From the NCBI GenBank assembly GCA_003024785.1, contig PUQB01000037.1, positions 406,443-470,442 on the forward strand: DNA of 64,000 nucleotides, read 5' to 3'. The position numbers were made by a program, and so were the translations under genes. Shown one piece after another: positions 13,494 through 26,900 of this stretch (the first letter of the stretch is position 1; each line of letters starts with the position of its first letter). The notes under the pieces are model-generated. The model had not been told where the DNA came from. It did not search any database and worked only from the letters and a program-made list of their open reading frames with translations. Origin of the DNA: Selaginella tamariscina. Its lineage: Eukaryota; Streptophyta; Lycopodiopsida; Selaginellales; Selaginellaceae.

Positions 13494-14080
13494 TGTGTGT
13501 GTGTGTGTGGTGTGTGTGTGTGTGTGTGTGTGTAGTTGTGAATTTTTAAATTAGAAGGACGTCGTATATATGTAAAGTATTCATAAGATTGTTCCTTTAA
13601 AAACTGATCATGGATACTTAAATTTTAAATGAATGTAAGCAGTAGAATTATATTTGGATATATATTGTAAAGTAGTGTAACGTATATGCATGTGTGCAAA
13701 ATTTAATGAAAACAAAACCAAAACTGATTTTGATGAGTAAATACCCAATATAATTATATTTTATAATTGATATAGCTTCATCTTTTGGTCATAATTTGAA
13801 CTATTATATATGTTTTGTAGTATATAGCAAGAACTACTATGTATATGCTTATATGTTATACTTTATATATTTGATAATCATTATTTATATTATGGTCTTT
13901 TAGAATGAGGGGAATTTCTCTTTCAAAGAAGCCTGGTTTCATCTCGTGGATGAAAATTATCCAATAAAACACGAAGCCGAGCGTCTTCCTCCTCCAATAG
14001 TGACTGATTTAAACGGAGATGGTCGAACCGAAGTAATTGTTGCCACACATGACGCAAAACTACAGGTAAGCATCTCTCTC

Positions 14081-14116
<36 letters not shown>

Positions 14117-17100
14117 ATCTATCTATCTATCTATCTATATATATATATATCGTTTGTGTGAATATATACAAATACATACGAAAATACAGACACATATACT
14201 ATAATTATATAGGTTTTGGAGCCACATATAAGACTTGCTGATGAAGGGTTTAGTGAAGCAAGAGTAATTGGCGAAGTATCACTACTACCTGAGAAAGTAC
14301 GTGTGTCTGTTGGAAGACGGCCTGTAGCCATGGCAGCAGGATATGTACAACGTCCCTTCAACGAGCATTCACCCCGAAAGCAGGTTTACACTCTATATAG
14401 ATATCTGTATATGCTGTGTATTATGTGTTATATGTTTGCGAGCATATTCCAGGTTTTGGTTGTGGTTACTGCTGGTTGGGCCGTCATGTGCTTCGATCAC
14501 AATCTTCAGAAGCTCTGGGAGTCAAGTGTGCAGGTATATGGGGTATCGCCAATCTGTATAAATAATATATATGTTATATGGATATATGCTATTCCGTTTC
14601 AATTACCATGACAATTTGTATTCCAACATATATATAGCTATTTCCTTTAAAGCATCATCAATAGATGTAAGAATTCTTTATTGATGTAGGAAGATTTTCC
14701 TCATGGAGCTTTTCATAAGGAAGTGAGCATTTCAATAAGTAACTTCACTCTAAGGCACGGATGTTGGGCTTGTAATTGTAGGGGCAGTGCTGAAGTTCAA
14801 CCTCAGGTGTACATACAAAAATATATATAAGCATTTATTTATTAATTTATTTAGATACATTATGCATATGAAAGGTTTGAATCATAATAGTTTGTTATAC
14901 ACACTTATTTATGTCACGTATTTTATATAATTTTTAATTTTTTAAATTTAATTTTTTGTTCTGTGTGTGTGTCTTATATACGTGCATATGGTAATACGTA
15001 TATATCCATATTAAGTTTATATTTTTTTTCTGGATTATAGTTACATTTGGACCCGTTTGAGGAGGAAACCCTTGCAGAGAAAGAAGCTGAGAGACATCGT
15101 CGTGCAGCTGAAACAAAAGAGGTGCATGCGTGTGTGTGCAGTATCTGTTTGTGGATATGTATAACCTCTGTTTACATGCTGTTTTATATGAGTACAAAGA
15201 TCTAATAATTATTTCTTATCTATTTGGTGAAGATATACTAATAACAGCTTTTAGGATGTTGAGGACGTGAATGCAGGGAAAAACCATCACTTTTCTTATT
15301 ATGCTTTTGCTGGTTTAAGTGGAACACTTAGGTGGAAGCACAAAAGTGTGGTACGTTATACAAATCTATTTTCTTATGTATATACAGTTATAGATAGATT
15401 TAATTCTGTAGTTATACGTACAATTGTGTAGTTATCTAGTTATATGTATTAGCAATTTGTATATAGTTGTTTATATATGTACGTATAATACAACACACAC
15501 ATAACATTGGGTATATTCATGTATACAGGACTTTCACCGTGATCTTTCTGCTTCAGCCGTGCTTATACCCCAGCATAATTACAAGTTAGATCCTGCTACT
15601 GTGGAAGGCCAACAACATGACGATGTTAGTGTTTATTTCATATAGTTAAATTAGTTTAGCTAATTAGTTTATTATATAATTCACTAACTAGTATGTTTAA
15701 TTCTTTATATTTCACTATATGATTTTGTTAATTAATGCAGGGACAGTGCAGGGATTATCGCCAGTCGGTTTTGCAAGCAATGCCACATCGCTGGGTTAGT
15801 GATGATAACAAATAATAATATGCTATAACTCGTGCTATAACTCGTAGGTATAGTTACTATAGTAAATGTACACACACGCAACACACTCAGAGGCGTGCAC
15901 TCACACACACTCATCTGTGTGCGTGGTGTTTCATGCACATTTCTGTTTAAACGCCGTCATCTTATATTTAAATTCTCCGCTACGGTGTGTTCACTAGTCA
16001 GTGATATCTCAATATAAAACGCAGTAACAGGAACGTGTGTGTGCGTGAGAGTAATATAGTAGAATTTATATGCTTTACCATTAAGATAAATGTGTTTTAT
16101 ATTGTAGCAAAGTAGAGATGATACACGGTTTCAACTAATGCACTTTGAGAAACATGAGAGAAAACATCATAAAAAGCTGCCTGGTGGGAAATCGCACCTT
16201 ACGAAACGTCCTAAAGAGAAGAATATTCCTGGTAAGGACCCTTCGAATAAAGTTGCACAAGTCCTTGGAAACGCAGCAAAACTTGCTACTTCATCCAAAC
16301 AAGGAAAGGTATACACACACACAGACACCACAGTGTGGTACTTCATATTTTAATACGTGTGTGTATCATAAATATATACATTGTCATGTATACATGAATA
16401 TCTATATGTGTGTGTACATATATGTTTATGTGACAAAGATTAATAAGTACATTTGACTACAATTGAATTTCACATAGGGCGGATATACAGACATGTACAC
16501 AACACCACGTATATATGTCATTTGTTTTTATGTTCTTAAAGACATGCTTGATATGTTTAAGAAGTCCATTCATTGTTTATATAACTCTACTTTCCGTCTA
16601 TGACGTGTATATAATAGATATGTGTGTAAATGTCTATAACATAGCGTGTTCTCATTTTTATAGAGGGTTCAATACGTGCCTGTAATTACGAACTATACAA
16701 AACATTGGTGGATGCCAAATGTTGTGGTTGCTCACTTAAAGGAAGGAATTGAAGCCGTTCATTTGGCAAGCGGTCGAACAGTTTGCAAGGTAAGGTATTG
16801 ATATATATATAAACACGTCCAATAGTTTACATTTACTTACAAGGTGCATGCACGCATAATATAAGACGTATATTACAATACTGTATATCTTATGTTATAA
16901 CATGAAGCCGTATTTATGCAGCTGTGGCTTCAAGGTGGACTGCATGCTGATATAAACAGAGATGGTGTTTTAGACCACATACAGGTTTGTTATTCCTGTA
17001 CTATATTTATTTTAGACATATACATACATATATAGATATATAGATAGATAGATAGATATAGATATGTTTGTCTGTATGTATATGTGTGTATGTGTACGTA

Positions 17101-18861
17101 TATATGCACATTCTACATACCCGGCTACTTACAAGGATCTTTTTGGACAATAATGATAAATATTTGCATACTGAGCTAATGTATATATACTACATTAATT
17201 CTAGATCCTACGTATGTACCTGTCTGCAGCTGTATATTGTACATATATATTATTGATATATATGTGAATGCATACAGGCAGTAGGAGGCAGTGGAACACA
17301 TGTTGCACCAGGAACAATGGAAGTAATAAAACCATGTTCAGCAGTTGTATCTTCTGGACTTCCAATCCGCCAGCACTTGTTCAATGGCTCCATATGCAGG
17401 TACACACACGCACACGCACTATAGAGTAGTTACAAATAGATATTATGCAATACATATATGTTCACACATGTATGCAAATGTGTGTGTGTGTGTGTAATGA
17501 GTTATGTATACAGGAATTCTGCATTCGGAGCTTTCCAACAAGGAGACTTTATTTCAAGAACATTTGGTGGACGCAATCTGGATACAGCACCAATAGAAGT
17601 GGTTGCTCCTATTATCATACATAAGCATAACAGTGACCTTGTTGACATTATTTTCCTTACCAGTCGCGGCGAGGTATATGTTCACACTACATTAGATCAT
17701 AAGTGTGTGTGTGTGTGTGTGTGTTTATTTTATTCATAAAAATACAAATTTCCTCTGTCGTTCTTACATGTTACAAGTCAATAATCAACAATGACTATAA
17801 CGTGTACATATTTCTTATTTAGAATTATATTTTGTACAGGTGACATCATACAGTCCAGCAGGAACTCAGCAGTGGCAGATAATCACGTCTGCAATATGGT
17901 CTAGCCGTCCCTCGTTTTCAAGCTTTGCCGTGGACAAGGCAGTCCCCACTCTGGAGCCATTGGCTCTGCGAAAACACGCACATGGTAGTGAAGTTATCCT
18001 CGCAGCAGGTAATACAAAATATATGTATGTGTTGTACTCTGTGTACAATACATATAAGTACTGGTGCCTAAGTAAGCTATATATGTGAATTCAAGGGTTT
18101 TTGTGATGTATATATGTGTTTTACAATTTAAGAGAGATGTACACATTGTAATATATACACATGTAAGTACTGGTGCGTAAGTAAGCTATATATGTGAGTT
18201 CTGACATGAAGGGTTTTTGTGATAAAACATACCTCTTTTGCTAGTCATATAATAATTATTAATTCAAAACATGCGTAGAGTTACATATCTATAAACACAT
18301 TAATTTGGGAGGCATAGTCTTTATATATCCCTCTTAATAACGAGATATATACATATATCTCTTCATAATACGAATTTATATGTGCTATATATACATGTAT
18401 AAGCTGATACATACTCATATATAATATAGTTCTCTCTCTCTCTCTCTCTCTCTGCTCATACAAATGAGGGACGCATGGAATTTGGACACACATACACACA
18501 CACATGTAGATGGTCTCTGAGAGACACGCATATGCACACACGCACTGACAAACGTGGGGATGATACAGGTGAGCAAGAAGCAGTGATAATATCCTCAACG
18601 GGAAACCACATTACAAGCTTCACACTGCCAGGGGAGCCCATCCGTCCGATTGTGATAGCGGATTTCTCTGGAGATGGATTAAACGACTTAATCGTGATTA
18701 CTGCATCGGGTGTTTATGGCTTTGAGCAAGCACAGCATCCTGGTGCAGTCTTCTTCAGCTTCTTAGTTGGCTGCTTAATCATCGTCATGTGTGTCATCTT
18801 CGTAATGCAGCACCTTAATTCTCCTAAAGGTAAACCCAGGCTTAAGAGTACAGACTTGTAA
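13368..18861 (+). CDS. FG-GAP repeat membrane protein (At3g51050 / integrin-alpha-like family)
   Basis: Single-pass membrane protein with an extracytoplasmic beta-propeller; its plant role is poorly known. Sixteen GT-AG exons: 13368-13430, 13904-14065, 14213-14383, 14453-14533, 14690-14806, 15041-15121, 15255-15350, 15529-15624, 15741-15794, 16108-16308, 16664-16789, 16922-16984, 17278-17399, 17514-17673, 17840-18008 and 18569-18861, coding for 684 aa. Exon 1 is a signal anchor (LGILILSALAIFFTLQ). FG-GAP calcium motifs are DLNGDGRTEVIV (exon 2), DINRDGVLD (exon 12) and DFSGDGLNDLIV (exon 16). A transmembrane helix (FFSFLVGCLIIVMCVIFVM) precedes a short basic tail. In exon 5 the residues CWACNCR replace an expected hydrophobic DVGLVIVG-like strand; one extra and one missing base would explain this while keeping the overall frame. 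Otherwise intact. Confidence 0.9.
13448..13533. repeat. (TA)n(GT)n microsatellite in FG-GAP intron 1
   Basis: A TA run of about 42 bases is followed by about 40 bases of GT with one GG interruption. It starts 18 bp after the donor of exon 1 of the FG-GAP gene. Confidence 0.95.
18047..18226 (+). repeat. diverged direct repeat in FG-GAP intron 15
   Basis: A block of about 65 bp reading AAGTACTGGTGCCTAAGTAA, then GCTATATATGTGA and GGGTTTTTGTGAT, occurs at about 18055-18108 and again at about 18164-18223 with small differences. Both copies are intronic (intron 18009-18568). Confidence 0.8.
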
Positions 18862-19744
18862 CACTTCACTCTTTACTTAATGAGTTCCCTTATCCTGCGT
18901 GCCTGCGTGTGTGTGTGTGTCTGTATCTAAACTGATTGATGGACAAATATATCATTATATTAAACTGTTAACTCAAGTCAGTTAATTATATTTATAAATA
19001 ACACTTGACTGTGTATAGTTTCTATCTTCTTGGGAGCACGCGTGTGTACATATACATGTATGACCTGTATGTGTATATGTGTTTAAGTACCATGCATATC
19101 CATACACATACTAACCACTATATACCTCGGCCTCATGTGTGTGTGTGCGCGTGTGTCTCTCTCTCTATATAGAGAGAGAGAGATACAGTTAGGACAGCCA
19201 AGTCTTCTTTCATGAATTATTAATTAAAGTTCGTTATAATTAATTATTTCTATTTTCCATAAGTATAACAAAAAGAATTACTTTTTTAATTTTGTGAATA
19301 ACATATGCAAATAATTATTGTGATAAGGATGTTTTTGGTAAACCAATAAAACGATATGTACTATGTATAGTTTCACTTAATATTAAACGTATAACAAGCA
19401 GTAATTGAATAATATTCTTTAATTATTACATATTAAGGACATTTGATTGATATACATGTATAGAATAAACTAGCTGCTACCTAATTTGAATTTTTATATG
19501 TTGAATTGTAAAATAATACTTAAATTTGCAATTTGAAATAAAAAAATCTATTTTTTGTAATTATATTTAATATATAATATACTTTATGTATATTTATACA
19601 TGTTTAAATTTATATATTATATATTTTAAATGTATATACATTTACACATTATTTAAATTTCAAACTTTACTGTGTACTAACTTCTGGATTTTATGAGTTT
19701 TCATCTTAAAAATTTAATTAATTAATTTATTAAAGTAAAGAATT
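18862..19744. other. intergenic, FG-GAP 3' flank to TE nest
   Basis: Very AT-rich sequence with GT and CT/GA microsatellites at 18905-18920 and 19137-19183. It ends AATT at 19741-19744, directly before the first LTR. No coding signal. Confidence 0.6.
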
Positions 19745-19966
19745 TGTAAGGTTTCATGGTATATACTATGTATATACACCATATATACTTTGCCATGGAG
19801 GTGCCATGTGGCATTAGGATTCAGCAACAACTATGGGCACTGGCTAATCTGGACATCATGATTTACTTGCCACCAAGAGTGTTAATCCTAGCACAGACAC
19901 TTAGTATAAATACTTTGTATGAGTTAAACTTAATCGAATCAGATTTTGGTATTCACACCTCTCTCA
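19745..19966 (+). repeat. left LTR of G1
   Basis: Starts TGTAAGGTTTC and ends CACACCTCTCTCA. It contains AGTATAAATAC at about 19908-19918 as a likely TATA box. It matches 49661-49881 along its full length, with many substitutions around the middle, so this is an old insertion. Confidence 0.92.
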
Positions 19967-20050
19967 TTGGTGGAGATGTTAGTTGATTCTTTTATGGCTT
20001 AGTTTTTTTTTGTGTTCTTTTTGTCTCCCTCTTCCCTTGTGTTCTTGTTC

Positions 20051-23000
20051 ATGATGGCAACCGAAGGAAGGTGGTTGCAGTTGTTCGATGCACTGCAGTT
20101 GAGCGTAGCGAATCAAATTGCTCTTCGTGGCAAATTCATCAAAGAATGCAGCAGAGATGCTAGAGTCCCAATTCACGCCTTTTGGGTTCAAATCCACGTG
20201 TTTTTTAGAGTTCTTCAAGGGGGAGGTTGGAGCAGACGTGTACCATTGGTGGGAACATTTTCAAGAGATTACTAATTACTATGGATGGTCTAAATCCCAG
20301 CAATTGTGAGAGTTCCTAATGTGTCTACAAGGACTTGCCTTGCAATGGTACAATGGTGTCCCCGTTCTTGATCGACAAGATTGGAACATCTTGTCCCAAC
20401 GGTTCAAGTAAGCTTTTGGTAAGCATGAGGATTTCGCTACAGCTTTTCATGAGCTCCACGACTTGAAGCAAGTGTCGGGAGAGACCGTCCAAATTTGGGA
20501 TTAAGTTCCAGAATTTGGTCAATCATGTGGATCCAAATATGACAGAACGAGTACGGTTGGACTTGTTGTGGCCGGCTCTTCGCCCTGATTTGGCTGGCTT
20601 GGTGGAGGGATTTGGTCCTTCGACTGTGGAGGAGGCCTTGCAGATTGCACAGCATTTTGAAAACTCGTTGGGTGCAGCACAATGTGTGTATCCTGTATCG
20701 GCACCTATTCCTGGGACATCCGATCCTATTCCGATGGAGGTGGGTGCTGTTCAGATGGAGGACAAGTCCTCAGGCCGTAGGAGGGGCCCAAGCCAAGTTG
20801 CTGGTCGGCGTGGTCGTGGGCGGAACATTTAGTGCTACGAATGCCGAGATTGGGAACATATTGCACGAGCATGTGCAAATCAACATCAAGTAGCTGCCAT
20901 CGAGACTGCAGAAGAAGTGGAGACTCTTCCGCAGCCGGAAAACAAGGAGTGCATGGGGTGTCAGAGGACCCATGCATAGGCACATTGCACCACCTCTTTG
21001 ATTCTTGCTTATGGTCGACACTTCCCCGAAGCACCTTTGTTCTTTCATGCTTGTGCGGGCATAGGGGTCTCGAGTGAGTTACTAGACACCGAGCGTTTTA
21101 TGTTTGTGTTCTCCGACATGATAGAAGGAACTCATGTTTCAGTTCTGGTGGACTCGGGTTCTAGTATATTCCTATCAATAGACCAGTAGCTAAGTCCTTG
21201 CACTTACACACAGTACCAGCTGAGCGGACTTTGAAGGTAGTGTTTGCTGATAAGCAGTCTTTTGCTCAATCACATTGAATTGCGGTGTTAGGAGGATACC
21301 ATCATATACTTCTATTGCGGGTGATGCCGAGCCAAGTCCATGACATCATCCTGGTGTCAATTGGCTTCCATGCGGTCAAGGCAAGATGTGATTTTGAAAT
21401 GTGCACGTTGTCTATCCCAATGCCCCCCATTGCAGGCTACAGACATGCACTGAATGGCATGGCGACGACATTATAGGGCATGATGGCGCCTAAGGCAAAG
21501 CCTTCTCCATAGCAACGAGCTAAGGACATCAAGGACTTGTTGGTAAAGTATCCGAGCCTATTCAAACCCATTGTAGGAGATGCGAATCCCCTGTTGACTA
21601 CTTGGCATCACATCCCGATTGGTACAACTTGCCCAATTAGGATGGGGCTTAGACGACATTCTCCAAAGGAGAAGGATATCCTGAATTGTTGTGTGAGGGA
21701 GATGCTAGAGTTGAAGGTGATATGTAAGTCCCGAAGTCTGGGCAGCAGAACCACACTTAGTTCTGAAGCCGGATGGGACTACATTTTCACTATTTGACTT
21801 CAGGTCATTGAACGATGTTTCTGTTCCAGATTCATATCCACTACCAAGGGTGGATGATTTGGTCGATGTGTTGGGGAATAGCCAGTACTTCACTATCCTT
21901 GACATGGCCTCCAGCTATTGGCAGATCCCTATGGCTCTTGAAGATGCAGCAAAGACAGCATTTCAAACACCATCCGGCTTGTACAAATTTACGGTTATGC
22001 CATTTGGGTTGGTCGAGGCCCCAGTAACCTTCCAGCGAATGATGGATGAGCTATTGGAGGGCTTTGAAGAATTTACACGTGCGTACATCGACGATCTTCT
22101 GATTCACTTTGCTACGTGGGAGGAGCACCTTCAGTAGTTAGAGCGGGTCCTACAACGATTGGTGCAATACGGGTTGAAGTTGAAAGAGCAAAAGTGCAAG
22201 TTCGGATGTACCTCATTGAAATACTTAGGATTCATCATCACAGTAGAGGGTGTGAAACCGGATCTTGAGAAGACCCTGGCTATATGAGAATTTCTTGCTC
22301 CTGAGTCAGTGGCAGAGTTGCAGCGTTTCTTGGGGAAGGCAACATACCTGGCGAGGTTTGTTTTGCAGTTCTCAAATCTGATAGCCCCATTACAAGAATT
22401 GTTAAAACAAGGAGCTCAGTTCCGGTGGTCCAAGAAGTGTCAGAAGGCGTTCGAGGATGTTAAGGCACTGCTAAGATCTCCACCTTTGTTGCGGTATCCA
22501 GACTTCGCCAAATCCTTTATTCTTCAGACCAATGCTTCAGATGTCAAGTTGGGGGCCGATTTGTTGTAGGAGACTCCCGATGGTTAGCGGTACCCGATCG
22601 CTTATGCAAGTCGGAGCCTTAGTGATGCAAAGAAAAATTATTCCACCACGGACAAAGAATATCTGGCAGCCGTATGGGCTTTTCAAAAGTTCCATGCATA
22701 TCTACATGGCTCCAACACATTGTTGGAAACTGATCATGCTGCCATCAACTTAATCATAAAGAGGAGGAATGTGACGAGACGACTTGCACGTTGGGCGTTA
22801 ATTTTGTAAGGGTATCGTTTTCGGGTTGTTCATCATCCAAGATCTAGCATGGCGGACGTGGATGCGTTATCCCGAGCTCCTGTGGCAGTGGCAGCCCCTG
22901 TGGCATTGTTGTCGGACACCCTCCTTGATTGCGTCCTTTCGAGGCGGGAAGACATTGTGGAGGCTCAAAAGATGGAGCCATGGATCAAGAGGTTGTGTGA

Positions 23001-23157
23001 GGTTTTGAGTAGTGAGGTACCATGCGAGGATATTAACTTTCACACATATGCACAATCTTTCAGATTGATGGATGACTTGCTTGTCTTTGTTGGAGACGAT
23101 TCCGAGTGTCGTGTGGTGGCACCACCAGTTTACATTAACTCCTGGTTGTAGTTCTTT
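20051..23157 (+). pseudogene. G1 gag-protease-RT-RNase H, degenerate
   Basis: The gag polyprotein opens MMATEGRWLQLFDALQ at 20051, then is frameshifted before a YHWWEHFQ capsid-like region. A zinc knuckle CYECRDWEHIARAC lies near 20833-20874 and the protease motif VLVDSGSS near 21145. Reverse transcriptase motifs are FTVMPFGL and the catalytic YIDD (about 22084); RNase H ends with VVHHPRSSMADVDALS near 22850. I count thirteen in-frame stops, nine of them TAG (for example 20830, 22135, 22567, 22585, 23149), most where glutamine is expected. It stops abruptly at the CACTA insertion and resumes downstream. Confidence 0.88.
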
Positions 23158-23170
23158 CACTGGAAATGTT
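23158..23170 (+). repeat. left terminal inverted repeat of the CACTA element
   Basis: CACTGGAAATGTT, directly after the target copy TTT. The subterminal region contains GCACATATGTG and CGCATATGCG palindromes (23217-23262). Confidence 0.88.
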
Positions 23171-23999
23171 TTTGATGAGTTTTATACAAGATTTTGACGT
23201 AAACCACTTTCTAAAAGCACATATGTGTAAATGTAAAATGTTGGATACAATCGCATATGCGTTTTAAGCCAATGTTTGGAAGCATTGTTTTGGGCAAGGT
23301 TATCTTTTGTGTTTACAGAGAGGTTTAAGAAATGTTTTTGACATGGTTTATGTACTTGTTTTTATAGGGACTTTCTATTGTGTTTATGTGATTGTTTATG
23401 TGCGGTATTGACATGATTTATTATCTATGTTTTTAAAGGAGTTAATGTTGCACAGTAAGATTTAAGTCACCTCAAATAGTATATTAAACATAATTATTTA
23501 TAATTAGATTTCATGGATAGATTATAGCTACAAGTTTATTTAAAATTGTCGTCCATCCCACTTTTTAGTTTTCCAGGCAGCCTCGTTGATTTCCACAGTT
23601 CCAGTCTCAACACAGGCACTTGCAAACTCCTTTAGAACTTGAAGACTATTTTTTTCGTCTTTTTGTAAATATTTAGCTCCCACCCCTTTTCCTGTGCAAA
23701 GTTAACACAATCATTGACCTTCACTTGCTTAGAAGTTTATACACAAGAGCATCCTTGCTTAGAAGTTTATACACAAGAAGCTTATGTTCAAAAGCAGATC
23801 TGCCAGCAATATTTGCTCTCCAATCATCAGGAAGAATAGGAACTAATATAAAATTGAAGAACATATTAGCTCAACTACTAAACTTGAACGGGAATTACCT
23901 TGTTCTTGTTCTGGATAGTAAGATTCATGGTCGATGTTTGTACAATAGGACTTTTAGTCTTTGTTTGCTGTAAGACAATTGTGAGCCGAGTATAGAAAA

Positions 24000-26900
24000 G
24001 ACAAATTAACATACCTGCACATCTCTAGATTTGGAACTGGTTTTAGGTTCTATATGGCTGCCATCTTCATCAAGATGTCGGACTTTGATAGTCTCTTTCG
24101 GATACTTAATAAACATCCACCTAATCCACACAAGTCGTCGAAGTTTTGAACGTCAGGTTCAGGTGGGAATGGAAGCGTTGTCTTCAACATATGCTGGTGG
24201 ATATCCTTTCTGTAAATCTTCAGTTTTACACAATCAGGACCCAACGCTACACAGTGGACTTGCGTTAGGGTTCACTTCCTCAACCATAGCGCATCCAATA
24301 TGAGCTCCTGTTTCTGACTTTAAATAAACTCTGTCGCCTTTCTTACACTCTACGAAAGCCTGAGAATTACTTGTGGCCTGAAACACCAATTAAATTCATG
24401 AATAATGTGAATGAAGCTCTTACCTGCTTCTGAATGTCAGAGTTGTTTATAACCTGGTCCAGGTTGTTGGCTACTTGATCCTGTATGAATGAATTAGCAC
24501 GAATTAAAAATTATATGCGTACGTACCTCTTGTACTACATCTGCTCGATTTGGAGAAGGTTCATGCTCCTGGAAGTACGTGTAATCAAAGAATGAAAAAC
24601 ATAAATTGAAATATACCTCAAGTGCGTCCCTTAGTGAAAAAGTATATTGTTGTGCTCTAGATGAAGTTGTTACTTGTTCTTGTTCTCGTGGGGTACTCTG
24701 AGTCTGACCATCCTCACCGCCATTGGAAGCAACTTTATCTCCATTGTACCTCTGACTTGAAGATAGTAAGCGGCCTTTTTCTCTCTGCATTTACAAGTTA
24801 ATATAAGACCTATCTTCTAGAGTTATGTTTAGCCCACCTTACGACTATGATTTGATTTCTTCTTCCTAGTAGTTGCCTCTAATTTAGTGCTCTAATTCAA
24901 AGCAGTCAGCAAACAAAAAAAAAATAGTTTAAAAGCATATTGGACATGAACTTACCTGCTCGTCCTCGTCAATATGGTGACCTTCAATTCTTCGTGATGT
25001 GCCTATGTGAAGTAAAGCATTCATATTTTAAAATAGAAAACAAACTCCGCTTCAGGTGTAAAAAATTACCTCCGCTTCAGGTCGTCTCAGCTTGCCATTT
25101 GTAGCAGCCTACTTAATGTGTTAGAGTATACATAATAATAGAGTTTAAAATCATGCCTGCTTGTCAACGTCAATATGGTTGGCTTCAAATTCGTCATGCA
25201 GCACCTGAAAAATTCAAGTCTTAATACAGAATACTAGCAATATAAAAGGTGCAGAAATTACCCGCAATCCATGTTGTCTCAGCGGTATGCCATTTGTAGC
25301 AGCCTAGCCAATGTGTTAGAGTATACAATACATACATAACCTATAATAACATATATACTAAATGCATACTTGTGCTACAGTTTTGGGTCCTTGGAATTTG
25401 AGAATGAGGAGCCTCAATATCGTCATGTTCCTCCTCTTCGTCCTATGTACATGTGAAATAAAGCATTGTGGTTAAAACAAAATAAATTACGAAGCCGTTA
25501 CACAATCTTACCCCGACTCAAAACTCATCTGTCGTTTAAATCTTTGTTGCTTCCCATTCTTAACAACCTGCTCAATGTGTCAATAGCTAAGTGTACATGA
25601 TAAACACCCACCTCTACTACATGTTTGTGGCTTCTTTGATTTTGAAGAGGAATAGTTGTGTCGTCCTCCTCTTCATACACCCTCTGTACTCAATGTAAGA
25701 ATGCATCTGACTATTATAACACTTACCTTATTAATGGGATGTTTCTGGTGTCTACTTGCATTGTTCTCATCCGACTTCTCAACCTCTGCAGAGTTATCCC
25801 CGTCCAAGTTGTCCTCGATATCATCATCATCTCCATACTCGTTCTTGTCTTCTAACTCAGCATCCTTGAATTTTTGGTCCTGCACGCAAGTGGTCATGCA
25901 CTCTGGCCACTTCACAAGTTCCTGCAACAATCACATAAACACAATTATCTAAAAATGAAGAAGAGAACTTGCATGAGTACCTCAAGTTGTATGTCATCAA
26001 TCTTTTTAATTGATCTAGGAACAAACAGTCCTGCAGCTCGGCCACCCATAGTCTTCACGCGGAGTCTAAAAAAGGTGATACCACCTTCCTCGCAAATGCT
26101 TTCCACAACAGCAGACCCGCAGTTACACAATCTCGTTTATAGAACTTGGATGGCTCATTCGAGCTCTTTGCAGTCGCTGAAAAAATGAGCAAAGCTCCCT
26201 GTCAACCGGAAACTTTGCAGCTATAAGCCTGACCATAGTTTCCCCAAATGTATACTGTCTTCGAGGATAATTCATCTTTTCATGCTTGTACAACCGCCGT
26301 TGGTTACTAAGAACATCCACAATAATGGTGCTGATGAAGTCTTCAGGACATGTATATCGGGTGCCATCTGGAAATTCTATACAGGCATCTCTTTATCGTC
26401 AGCTAGTTCTTGAACAAGGTCTTCTTTCTTCTCTATCCAGAATGAATCCTTTTTTTTATCCTTGAATGATGCCTTGAGGAAATTCGGAAATACTGTATAG
26501 ACATGTTCGCGGATCCGCCTGGAGCACTGAACACGAGTCATCCACTGCTTAGCCCAGCCTGCTCTCTTCAGCGCCCACTTCCCACTACAGACCTTGTTTT
26601 TGAAACTTCCATGAACTCGCCAACAATCACTGGGGGATGGTGTCTCCCCTGCTTCCATGTTGCAAATCGCAGCTCGCCGGTCATTCATTTTCATTTTCTT
26701 TGGTGGAGTTTTTGGTATGGAACCGTCTGAAGATCGTCGACGCTTATGCCAAGACTCCGTACGATCGCTTTCCTGGCGCACACTGTCACCATCAATCTCT
26801 GAGACCTTGAAGTTGTCTTCTGATTTCCCAGAGGAGAAAATGCTTGCAAAGCCTGCTTTTGCCTTCATTAGTTGAATGCTGTTCACTATTCCCTCGGCAA

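Noticed and set aside
26123..26400. BEN domain downstream of the SAM domain
   Set aside because: Length and context were tempting but the residues do not follow the BEN pattern; left unassigned.
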